Shown here one piece after another: positions 13,426-24,630 of a stretch of DNA of 64,000 nt. The notes under the pieces are model-generated. The model made no database searches and was not told where the DNA came from. It worked only from the letters and a program-made list of their open reading frames with translations. The stretch's first letter is position 1. Each line of letters opens with the position of its first letter. The position numbers and the translations under genes are program-made. This stretch comes from Bugulina stolonifera (taxonomy: Eukaryota; Bryozoa; Gymnolaemata; Cheilostomatida; Bugulidae), in assembly GCA_935421135.1 (NCBI GenBank), contig OW285192.1, positions 3,639,501-3,703,500 on the forward strand. Reading direction: 5' to 3'.

Positions 13426-13738
13426 ATGATGGTACTAGTTGCCTGTGTATGCAGTGGGGGACAGAGGTCTGTCTAAGAGAGTCTATTGTACATAAAGGAG
13501 AAAACGTATAATAAGGTGAACACATGATATAATAACTAATATAACTAAACACTGGGTTCTGGCTACAACAATGGACCCACATGCTTTATTTAACAACTCA
13601 GGTTATTAGACAAAGACAAAAATAAGGATTAGTGCTAAAGGTGAAGATACAGGAAACGCGAGACCGTACCGCAGTTATTAGAAGTATAATAAAAGAAGAC
13701 GGTTGTTCAGCTTCAGTCTCGTCATCATGATTGAATGT

Positions 13739-15096
13739 TTAGTCATTTGGTTTCACCCGTATGTTGTTGACGGCACATCTGTACCCCGTGCTAGCCTCCA
13801 TAAACCCGGCCAAGGAGGTCAGGAAGGTATAAGCTAGGGCGGTCTTTACCACTGTGACAGGAACGTTAGCTTGATTGCCCGGGGTGGCAGCACCTACAAA
13901 TTTGGAAGAATACACGACATTTGGAAATACCAGAGTGTGGATAAAAAGTAACGTGTATGCTAATATTCATGTAGAAATATCGGGATGTGACAGGATGTAT
14001 TGAGATGAAGGTTAACTTACGAGTCCCATCGGCCCGTAAGTATGCCAGGAAAGGAGATTCAGTAGATGTAGCTTTAACTATTCCTCCCCAGCTGTTGAAG
14101 GCCTTGTCCAGTTCCTCCCCAGCTGTTGAAGGCCTTGTCCAGTTTGTTTCTAATTCCCTGCCATGTGGCATGCAATATATCCAGACTCCTGTATTCTGGT
14201 TGATTGCCGTTTTCGGTGCGTGGATATGCTTGTTAGTGAAGGATGACGTTGTGGAATGTATACATATATGTATATAAATTATATAGCGAATGTGACTAAC
14301 TAATACGATAGTTTCTTACCAACAGGAATAGTGACAACACCGACATATACATTGTAATACATCAATGTGAGGATGAAGTCATGTGACTGCGGGCTAGGTA
14401 TCACTGCCCTACAGAAAGGACATTTGATGGATAGCTGAGGTTGGATATCAAAGTCCTCAACGTCGAGTGGTTGATATAGTAGTGTATCATGACACCGAGT
14501 GGTTGGTATAGTAGTGCATCATGACACCGAGTGGTTGATATAGTAGTGTATCATGACACCGAGTGGTTGGTATAGTAGTGCATCATGACACCGAGTGGTT
14601 GATATAGTAGTGTATCATGACACCGAGTGGTTGATATAGTAGTGTATCATGACACCGAGTGGTTGATATAGTAGTGTATCATGACACCGAGTGGTTGATA
14701 TAGTAGTACATCATGACACCGGGTGCATAATACGTATCTGGGTGCGTTCTGTCTGGGTTGAACCATGCAACAATAATGCACTACTTGTGTGGGATGCTGG
14801 TCTAGTGCATATGTCATATGTTGGAGTGTTAGTAGCCTACAAATATTGAGAAGGTATAATGCCACCAATTTCTTTCATTTTTTACTTTTTTAGCATGTCT
14901 TATGGTGAGTACGGATTCCATGTGTGGAATTAGTAATTAAGGTGGAGATACTATCTTTGATTCTGGTAATATTAGTAGAACTGTATATATAAACTTACCA
15001 TCTCTGGGGTATGTCGGTTGTTAGAGTCGCTGTGGTGTTGATGTGATTGTGAACAGACTTTCGAGTTGATGTGTATTTTGATGACATTTGGGAACC
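13739..15096 (-). CDS. Unrecognised small gene, 3' portion (3-4 exons)
   Basis: The terminal exon at 13893-13739 reads AATPGNQANVPVTVVKTA and onward to MEASTGYRCAVNNIRVKPND followed by TAA. Upstream exons compatible in phase are 14122-14021 (GEELDKAFNSWGGIVKATST), 14434-14320 (LSIKCPFCRAV, then FILTLMYYNVYVGVVTIPV) and, less surely, 15096-14999 (FPNVIKIHINSKVCSQ). The 5' end is not found. I do not recognise the family. The acceptor of the 14021 exon is ambiguous because a 31-bp tandem duplication (14092-14153) creates alternatives: the first-copy site (exon end 14122) or an AATTAG site just upstream also keeps frame. The upstream 32-bp satellite (14458-14715) obscures the 14434 boundary. It is a separate gene, since the protease to the right has its own stop at 22439. 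Confidence 0.5.
14092..14153 (-). repeat. 31-bp exact tandem duplication at an exon start
   Basis: Two identical 31-bp copies, each containing TTCAACAG then CTGGGGAGGA on the minus strand. Splicing to the first copy stays open; splicing to the second runs into TAG. It could be a young duplication at a 3' splice site. Confidence 0.85.
14458..14715. repeat. 32-bp minisatellite, about 8 copies
   Basis: Unit GAGTGGTTGATATAGTAGTG plus TATCATGACACC, with G/A and T/C variants, upstream of the 14434-14320 exon of the small gene. Confidence 0.95.
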
Positions 15097-15231
15097 CTTA
15101 TAAACTAATGGTTTGTGGTTGGGAGCTTGTTTGGGATGGCTTTGGATGGAGATATCTGCTGGTAGTCATCGAGTGCCGTCTGCAGTGTAATAGTATGGAT
15201 TAGTTTCAATAGGTTGCACATACATTTTAAG

Positions 15232-15793
15232 CAGGGGTGGTGCAAATGGTGCATTTACACCACTGGAAATTTAAGAAAAAAAGCTTTCTAGTTGGAGTTG
15301 AATGAGCTCCATTGTCACATCTTAATCACAAGAAACTTTTTATTTATTTTATTTATTTCTAGATCAGCCCATGAAATAGTTTAAAAGATAAATATTTTTA
15401 TTTACTTTGCTTAGATAATTATATTAATAAAATATTATTCAATGAATAAATATATTATTCGTCCTCATTCTTGTTTTGCTTTAAAACAAAGCAATTATAG
15501 GTTAGTTACAACCTAACTCAGCTTGCCACAAACTCAGTTGACTAAATTAACTGAACTGGCTCTTAGATCCTCCTGGACCCACAGATGCCAGAATTTTGCT
15601 TGGCGATCGGGGCGCTGCCCCAGACCTCTAGCTGGAAAGGATGCTGCGATACAGCGTGACGATGCAGCATGACGATACAGCGTGACGGGGCACGGAGCGC
15701 ACCATACATGAAAACCAAAGTTTTACCTCAAGAAAAGCCCCAGCTATCTATTTTGTACCACTCTCTCTCTCTCTATTCCTGGCTCCGCTACTG
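15232..15793. mobile_element. Candidate non-autonomous hAT-like element
   Basis: The left end reads CAGGGGTGGTGC, and the right end read inversely is CAGTAGCGGAGCCAGG. This resembles degenerate hAT-type inverted ends. The segment is absent from the first repeat copy. There is no coding capacity, and a target duplication is not clear. Confidence 0.4.
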
Positions 15794-15949
15794 TTAGGTA
15801 TAATAGAAAGAGTTATGAGGGTAGGAATTGGATACATATCTGCCACATGAGTAAAAATAGTGGAGAATCAAATAAATCATTACATCATTTCTATTCTTCA
15901 GATGTTTTTGTAGGGCGCAATAGACTAAAATATCACACAACAAATTATA

Positions 15950-16125
15950 TTGTGGTGGAACTGTCCAGCCGTGTGTGTGGGCTGATTGCCGCTATACATG
16001 CGGTCGTTGAAGCTTCCTTTTATGGGGTTGCCGAGATGGCTGTGATGGTAGCGGCTTCAGACACATGCTAGGCGCAGTGCCGGAGGTTGGCAGTTCGAGA
16101 CCACATTGCTCCCAGGAAAAAATCC
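15950..16125 (+). mobile_element. tRNA-derived SINE-like insertion
   Basis: It contains an A-box-like TGGCTGTGATGG and a B-box-like AGTTCGAGACC, about 60 bp apart. It interrupts the second copy of a duplicated repeat. A near-duplicate of the flank (ACAACAAATTATA / ACAACAATATTATA) looks like a target-site duplication. Confidence 0.65.
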
Positions 16126-18109
16126 ACAACAATATTATATTACTACTATTATAGAACTAGACGATGAGTACTAACAGCACCAAACATACTACCAAAACAT
16201 AGAATAGTAAAGCAGTAATACCACAACAAACTACGATAGTTGTATGCTGGTACATTAGCTGTTAATATTGATAATATTAATACTAATATTAATATTAATA
16301 TTGAGAATTATTGACCACACATTTGAAATTCCGAACACTTCTGTTTCAGACATCAAAGTTATGTTCTGAACTCTCTTGCTAGTACTAGGCTTTACAAAAC
16401 TTCAAAGTAACGTTATGTAATACATGTACATGATGACTGGTGTGAAGGATTGGCTGGTAGAGTAGTCAGTTATGGTTGAAAATCTGGCAGCACAAGTGAG
16501 ATTGAGAGGCTTTAATAATAGTAAATAAAATAATAAGCAGAAATCTATAGGTATAGGGGAGGGGGGTATAGTTATCCTGGAGGCAGGCTCACAATATCCT
16601 GAGTGCTACCATTAGATAGAACCATAGAATCAAATCCACTACTTCTATACAAATAATTAATTGAGTACAGGAGGTTATATAAGTTCAGATCACTGGATCA
16701 AAGCTATCAATTGATTAAAAGTTATTTACTCTTTATCATATTCATCAGAATTGGCAGATAACCGGTTATCTTTGTAAAATTGCATGATAGTAGAAGTTAT
16801 CTTCTCTCAATGGAGTTGAAATAAACAAGAGAAGACAATTACCAATTGCAAAGTTCATTCACTGATTACATGTATATTATTCACATAATAGTCACAAAGA
16901 CACCATCATTACCACAGTAAATAAAGGCAATATAAGGACACTTTATAAATCATTTATTCATTTATTTCCAAACTCTGCATGTATATATTTAAAGTTCCCT
17001 CATGACACTAGTCACTATGCCAACAGCTAAGATGTACTAGGAAGTGTCGTTTGGTTTGATGGCAATCACTGAGAATAACAGTGCTTGAAACGGCTTATTC
17101 CAAGTATGTAGAAGACAACTCTAAATTAGTGAAAGAGCCTATTAGGAGTGTATTTTAGTTTCAGAGAGCAGTCAGTGTAATAACACTGCATACTCTGACC
17201 GTTAATGTAAGATACAAACTTCAACTGTACATGTGAGATATTATTAACACATGTAGAAATAAAAATTGGTGCTTACTTGATTCAGATCAAAGAGGCTCTC
17301 AAACATTCCCAAATACAAGTACTATTGATATATATTTTATGAAGTCACATAACAGACACCCTGATTATTCAGAACAGTATTTATTTTTTCTAATCAGACA
17401 AATAGAAGGCAGTCAGAGGGACTAAAACAAATAAGTTATTAGAATTACATAATAGCATACTACTCTGCAAGTTCAATAAATAAAACAAATCCAAGGGGAA
17501 AATCACAAATTTTGAAGTGATTCTAAAGTGATAGTTCGAAATCTGGCGGTTCCTGACGTCATTTCCACAAATATCAAAATCCGCGTTTTTATCCAAAAAA
17601 TCGGTTTATCTGATTGGTCATGGGCGCATCCTTGTTGGTAGTCTAAGATCTGCAGACTTACACCGATATGCGAGGTGATTAATATATGCCTCGTTAAATC
17701 CACTATATTGCTATAGCCGTGCTGTTTCCGGTAAGTTTGCGCATTCACAGTTTAGTGGTTTGCGAGGGCCACTTGTGTTTTTTAGTAATTTCCAAAGTTT
17801 TCTGCTACTTACACTTACTTGTTTTTTATACTGACTAATAGCTCCCGGCATGTTCTACAATGCATATTCATCCGTCGGTCAGAAATCAAATCAAGTTATA
17901 TTATAATAAGTATTTGTTCTTTCTTTTCTAATCCTACTAGATTATTTCCCACCGACTCTGACTGACAGTCACTGCAGTTTCACTGAACTATAAAAAACGC
18001 TAGTTTCAATTTGTTTAAAATAATTATTTATCATCAACTATGTTTGTTTTTATTTACTTATGCACGTAATTAATTAATAACTGTTCTACCATGGGTTTCA
18101 TTGGTAGTT

Positions 18110-18275
18110 CAGCGGAGCTAGCAGTGACTCTCAGTCAGACTCGGAGCTAGCAGTGACTCTCAGTCAGACTCGGAGCTAGCAGTGACTCTCAGTCAGATTC
18201 GGAGCTTGCAGTGACTCCCAGTCAGATTCGGAGCTAGCAGTGACTCTCAGTCAGATTCAGCTAGCAGTGACTCTC
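18110..18275. repeat. 29-bp minisatellite, about 6 copies
   Basis: Unit GGAGCTAGCAGTGACTCTCA plus GTCAGACTC. The last copy is shortened. Confidence 0.93.
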
Positions 18276-19194
18276 AGTATGTTTCCGTGGGAAATATAAC
18301 ATGAACTGAAGCTGCAATAAAATCACTTTTATTTCTTTGGCATCAGGTTGCTGTTGACTAGACACAAGACAAATGAATCACCAGTTACTGCTTACTTGCC
18401 GCTGTAAATTAATGATTAAAAGTCAAACAATCAATTGAAGGCAATGGAAATCAATATAATCATAATGATATATCATTCAATTTATTTAGTGTGTTGCTTT
18501 TACCAAAACAGGCTAAATATAAATGATGAAAGCTGTTAGTTGGAGATGGTAAAGCAACATTTCCAAAAAAAGACAGTTTCAGCAGGACGTTTCTCAACTG
18601 TGTAGATTACATTTATTAGAATACAATTCACCGATAATTAAGTTTAATTAAATGAAAAATTAATATTAAAAAGGAAAATTAATGGGTGGGGTTAGGGGTT
18701 CAAACTGTCACGGAGAGGTTTAGTTTAGGACTGTCTTTTTCCCATTGTATTGGATTGCAGTACATCACTTCACCTCCATACTTTCCTGGTGTTCTATTTC
18801 TTCCTTTACTGCCTATTTTAATTTTATTTCAATCTTGCTAATTTTCATTTCATGGCGTGCGTTCAGATAAATAAAATTAAAATAAGCAGTAAGTAAGCCC
18901 AATGACTGAAAGAAAAAAACAGAGATGCCAGACTCAGTTAGTTCAAGCAACATTTTATGGCTTATTAAAAGACTCGTTTCCAAAATAAAACTTGCAAACA
19001 TCTCTGGAAAAAAACTAGTATCCTATGTATGTTTGTGCAATATTATGAATCTGTTCCACAATACTGACCATTAAGAAATTTACTTTAGCCTCAGTGACTG
19101 TGACAAACCCTATTGATACTCTTAACTATTCTCTATAATGGCATAGGCCTATGTGACTAAGAATATTGGGCCTACACTGTGGTGACTTGGTGAC

Positions 19195-19510
19195 TACTAT
19201 ATTTAACTACTACTATCACTATTGATAATTCAACTTCTGTTGATTCTATTGATACTGTAGCTACTACTGCTACTACTGGACTCCCTGGCACTACTGCGAC
19301 AACTTACCACTTTTCTTCGACTGACTATTATTGTAACCAACTACTACTATTACTACTGCTGATTTTAACTACTTGCATGATTACTACTAATGCAACCATA
19401 ACTAACTACTGAAATCACCGTAATACTGCTACTACACTGCTATCACTTTATCTTACTGCTAACTACTACTATAAGTAACTACTTCTACTGCTAATACGAA
19501 CTACAGCTAA
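19195..19510. repeat. Degenerate (ACT)n trinucleotide tract
   Basis: Many ACTACTACT runs separated by substitutions. It looks like a decayed microsatellite rather than coding DNA. Confidence 0.75.
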
Positions 19511-21861
19511 CACCACAAATGGTTCTTTTTTTTGCTAGTAAACTGCTGCTGTGGGCATACTATCAATGTTGAGTTGATACTAACACATTGACATACAGCT
19601 TGTTGACTTGTGTTGTAGGATGTTGCAGTGCCTGCTGCAGTTTGGCCACCAGATGCCGATATGCTCTCTTACTTTATTCTATGAGTTTGTAGTACTGAAG
19701 CACTAATGAGTTTTACCATGCACTAGCCGATGCTTTCAAGAAAATGCAGTTTCATATCCATATAGCTTTTCAGGTAGGTAGTTGTATGAATAACTACTCG
19801 GAATCCTGTATCTTAAACATTGATGCTTTATCGGGAAAGAAGATTTAGAATCTGATACTCCTTCAGAGTCTCTTTTTTGAATTTGGTTATTATAGTAATT
19901 ACACTTACATGAATTATTCATTGTTACACATGAAGACTGTGTGTGTAGGCAGATCTATGTGCAAATGAAAGTGATACACGAGACAGTCATTTCTTGGTTG
20001 CAGATAGATTCTGGTAAGATGTTCCAGACAAAATGTTATAGCCTTGGAATATCGCAAGAGACACAGATAGCGGGTAAACTATCCAGTTCAACAGGAACAA
20101 CTTTAGGAAGAAACCTCATTCATCATTGCAGTTGGTCTGGTATCCTTGCCGGCAGTCTCCTTGAGGTTAAATATTTGTCCATTGCTTTTGCATGTAGGTG
20201 CAGTAGTGGTGAAAGGTAGATAGACCTCCTTACTCCTTAGTTGGGGTTTTGGAGAAGGGGAATAAATCTAGAGAAAGCGATTTCTGTTTAAGTTTTACTG
20301 AAAAACAGAGGTTATCTCAAATTTCTCCACTTCTGCATCTAAACAATTATTGACCTCCATGGCCTGAATCTTGCAACCATTTGCTATCAGCCATTATGTT
20401 AGCTGTCAACATCATATGGTCAACAAGGTCAGTCTATAACTGTAGGGCTTGCCAGTGACCTCTACCTCACCAACTATGCAAGTGTTCAACTGTTGAAACC
20501 CAGGCAGTGAAGTTGAAGTTTGATCATAACACAGTCAGTCCACTTTGCACTCTGCTGGAACTTCCTCCACTTGTACACCTCTGCTCTGACTGCTCAATAC
20601 TCTCTAGCACAATCTGTTGGCTATGTTATAAAACCATAGTAGCACATAAGTGCTACATGCTACATGGTGGTAATCATTAGTGCTTTGCCATGGATTCAGC
20701 AGTTAAAGCTATTCTAGAATCTGCAGTAGCCTAGCCACCTGCAGTATAATATTTTAATGTGTACTTTTAATAATACTATTACCAATGTTTTTCATGGGTA
20801 GCAGAGTGTCAAAAATTATTTCCAATGATATTGTGTAAACCTTTTATACATGCATGTATATGTAGATGTAATAAATGTTTATAAAAATACAGTGTGTTGT
20901 GCCATATGGTACCTTCAGCATGTACATGCACGTTCATTTGTCATACATAAGTTTTATAATGATAACATGTATATTATATTACTGATACATGTACAGGTAT
21001 AAATGCATTTGCATTGTTGACAGACGATGCTAAGGTCTATGTGATTGCACTGCACTGACAACTCAAATAATCTACTCAATTTATAAGTGCAGTCAAGAAA
21101 TTGAAATGAAAGTAAGGTAAACAAATACATATGTATAATTAGAATAGTATTATGTTATACGGATAATAGTATAAAGTTATCTCCCCAGGAATGGTCGATC
21201 GCCGGAAACCGTAGTCTCACAAAATAGAATGCCGAAATCTCAAAAAGGAGATAACTCCTAATTTTTCAATCGTTTAGAAGGAGTTTTAATTTCACTAATT
21301 GAGGCATAAGGGGGGTCATAAAATACAAATCTTTTGTTATTAATAAGAGAACATATGTTGATTTAGTATACTGTACAATAATTGTTTGAATATCTTGTTT
21401 AGAACAGTACAAAAACCAACTTCAAAGTAGGGCGCAATTTCTGAATTTCTCCTTTAAGCTCAGCTTTTTGTCATAAAGCATCATTGTGGATTACTGACAG
21501 ATTGTAAGCAATCACATGTACAATCACATTGCCAATAATGATAAACTCAGGCCAGCTGTCTAATACAAAAATCATAATAGTTTATAATTTTGTAGGAAGA
21601 AAATGAAGTCAATAATAATAATATTTACATTTATGTCAATTAGAATAAGGTCATAACTCCCAAGAACTGTTTGCAAACATCATTTAAATAATAAATACTA
21701 AACTAATATTACATGAGTGGTATTTAGAGGTGACTTGAAATTTGAAAATCAATTTTAACAAGGCTAAAAATATCATCAATGAGTTTGTCAGGAATCTGAT
21801 CTCTCTCTACCACTTTGCATTCTACATTAAATAGATATTATAATACAGTATACCATTTGTA

Positions 21862-21906
21862 CAGAGTTGTTATCCCCTGTTTTGACTGCAGGGGATAACA
21901 ACTCTG
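21862..21906. repeat. Perfect 18-bp stem, 9-nt loop hairpin
   Basis: CAGAGTTGTTATCCCCTG at 21862-21879 is exactly inverted at 21889-21906. It could be a foldback remnant or a structured RNA. It lacks terminator context, as this is a eukaryote. Confidence 0.9.
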
Positions 21907-22438
21907 GTTTACATTGTTTGGCTTGAATTGATATTTGATTTTTGTCCATGAAGTCTGAAGTGAAACATACTAGGATTGTTAAAGTTGTACTATTATAGGA
22001 GGTATACTAGGGCTACTAAATGTGTACTAAATAAGAAGCAGAAGATATCATATTGATAGGTATAAGGTAAGGCATACAGAGGACGAAGAATTTAGTACTT
22101 GATTGCTGAAAGAATTGGCTATCCAGAACTCTAACTCCAACAGAGTTCTTGATACAGTTTAGTAGACTATAAATAATCAGACTGACTAAAATTTAATCTG
22201 TCTGGCTTGAAATTGTGCATGTAGAATACATATGATATGAAGTGATAATAAATAGTGTACTTATCTAAACTACATGTATCTATTCCATGTGTAGGCGGAC
22301 ATTCCACGCAGAGCCTACTTTGAAACTTAGATTTTGCTACCATTAATAATATTGAAGAAATGTAATATTACGTGAAAATAATGGGGGTAAAGCATAGAAT
22401 TGTTGAGCAAACTTCATTATCAGCTGGTGATCAGTAGG

Positions 22439-24630
22439 TTAGAACTTGCAGGAGTACGGGTCACAGACATAGTTCCACAGATGTTGGTTGCTGTCGTCGT
22501 TCTGGGTTCCGAGGTAACGAACTTTATAGGAACCACTTGCCGGGCCCGCAAATTGAAAGTCGTAACTCTGCCATATGTGTATGCCCTTCATAATATACAG
22601 TCTAGAAAGAGAAAATCATTATCATGATACACAAGTTATAATTATTACCTATTAATACATGCTGTGTTACTAATTAATACTCACAGTGAACTGTGCACAA
22701 TGCAAGTTTTGTATGCCAATAAACTTAGAGATGAAACTGCAGAGATGAAGAAATAAGTGTATGCAAAAATAAATATTTTACATGACTATAATGTGGAAAG
22801 TAAACAATTATAATTACTAAAAACTACTTTGGAGTTGTCATATTATCTTACAAAAAGTGATGAATAATAGTGTGTGATGAAACCCAGCTCTATATGTGTA
22901 AGAACTGATACTATTATAATAATGTGTATGTGTATGTGCACTCACCCTCCTATTGAAGCGGTGATGTGGACATACACGGCATCTACACCAGTCTGGTACG
23001 TGGCAACCACACCAACCGGCTGATGTCTATCCATTGGAAACATCTGGGAAATCAACATCTCTCTCTTCTTTATGTATGAAGTGACAATTCCATTAGCATC
23101 ATACCGTGGCTGTACTTTGTATATCTAAAAAATCCCTTGCAAACTATATAAGCTCGCAACAGTCTGTATAGTTCAAGTAGATGTTACCAGTATTTTCCCA
23201 CATACTACGCACAGCAAGTCATAAGCCCGAGTTATCAATAGCCTGGGCCCCCAGCGTTTAGCGAATGCAGTTGATCGGTCAGGAGCTTGGCCTCAGATGT
23301 TTAGAAATAATACAGCTACTGATCAACAAGTATACTGAGACCAAGCAGGCTTGAGAGCCCGGTGTTACGATGGTACATCATAACTTTGATAAAGTAAGGA
23401 TGGTCAATCAATGATCTATGCACTGGTTATCTATTGAAGCTCTATAGAGGCTGTGAGGGCATGCGGATGGAAACAAGTAATCCTCTATTCCTCCTGTATA
23501 AAAAATGGAGACCACACCTATTACAACAGAACAGGACGTTAGTATAGCCTGGATACCAAGTGTGGTTACTGCAGTTAATAGCCACCATTTCCAGCTGTTG
23601 GATTGATGTTTAGAACCCAAGCTACGTGAATGTATCACAAAAACTCTCATAACAAATACACACGAAAGCACAAAAATAAACACCCATATATCTAATAACT
23701 CCCAGAGATCAAAGTTTAATTTTTTTTATAATTTAGTATTACTAATTCATCAGGCACATATATCATTCTACATGTAAATTATAGGACAATGAGACTCTAT
23801 TTACGTTATGAAACATTACATTGGCTGCCTACTTTCACTAATCTGATTTGGTGGAGCTGAGGCTAATGAACAGACATAGTAAAGTTGTTTACTCACCTTG
23901 TTACCAGAAAAGAAGTAGATATGATCGTCCTTGAGGTCATAGTACGCGGCTGACACATAAGTATTTGCTGGAAGACCAAACTTTGTGATGCTGCCACTTT
24001 CCCGGGTGTACGTCATACCAGACGACTTGGCTGTGTACCTTTGATACCTCTTACCTACAATATTAATAACATGTACAAGTGTACATGTATGTATAGAATT
24101 GCCTAGATGTAATGTAACAGAGCTATGATATATTACAATATTTTACTTGCACACTACAATCACGTAAATACTGCTATAATTTACTAAAGTGTATAAACTG
24201 AAATCAAATTTATAGCTTTTTTAATAAAGAGTACTTGAGGGAATAATGTAGCATTATTGTTCATTCATTAAGAATATACATGTACATGTACATTTGGTAA
24301 TTAACAGAGAGGATAACTCTAGGGAGATAGATGGGAAATTGCTAACATGGTGATGTTTTTCACCTTTTATGACGTAGACATCGTCCACATACAGAGGTGG
24401 CTTGTGGTTATACATTTGAAATATGGCGGAGGGGTTTCCTATGAGCTCTGGGAATTCATCACCCACTGAGATAGGGTAGCCTGCCTGGGGTTTCCCCTCC
24501 TGGTTGGAGTACTGCCAGATGAGAGAGTGTCTGGTGATTAGTGTCCTGTAGTAGAGACCGACTTTGTTGTCAGGATAGACTGTGACCCATTGAATATCAG
24601 TTACACTGTGGAAGGGACCTGTGCATCTAC
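22439..24630 (-). other. Hemopexin-like C-terminal domain exons
   Basis: Four exons (24630-24364, 24054-23897, 23124-22946, 22601-22439) encode blade-like repeats. Typical marks are GNPSAIFQMYNHKPP, VYVIKGKRYQRY, a YVSAAYYDLKDDHIYFFSG blade, and GVDAVYVHITASIGG followed by LYIMKGIHIWQSYD. Cys near the start (RCTGPFHSV) and at the end (YVCDPYSCKF) are placed to close the propeller by a disulfide, as in MMPs. This domain normally steers substrate or inhibitor binding. Confidence 0.8.

Larger units (their letters stand above)
12030..13735. other. Gap between the LRR gene and the small gene; no gene supported
   Basis: This stretch probably holds the missing first exon(s) of the LRR gene, but no ATG-signal exon ending in phase 1 stands out. 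It contains a short AGACACGTAG repeat (12283-12340), a long hairpin (12978-13058) and a copy of a duplicated repeat (13165-13425). Confidence 0.5.
15205..16275. repeat. Dispersed repeat, copy 2, with two insertions
   Basis: The second copy of the 13.1-13.4 kb repeat. It is interrupted at about 15232-15793 by a hAT-like segment and at about 15950-16125 by a SINE-like segment. The uninterrupted first copy shows the empty sites. Confidence 0.75.
16280..22430. other. 6-kb gap between the small gene and the protease; no gene supported
   Basis: AT-rich sequence with no exon series on either strand that I can defend. It holds a 29-bp satellite (18110-18275), a degenerate ACT-rich tract (19195-19510) and a hairpin (21862-21906). 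Upstream exons of the small gene could lie here. Confidence 0.55.

Noticed and set aside
17503..17748. 81-codon minus-strand frame with TGACGTCA nearby
   Set aside because: No splice partners, no recognisable domain, and composition like other AT-rich spacer; left unannotated.
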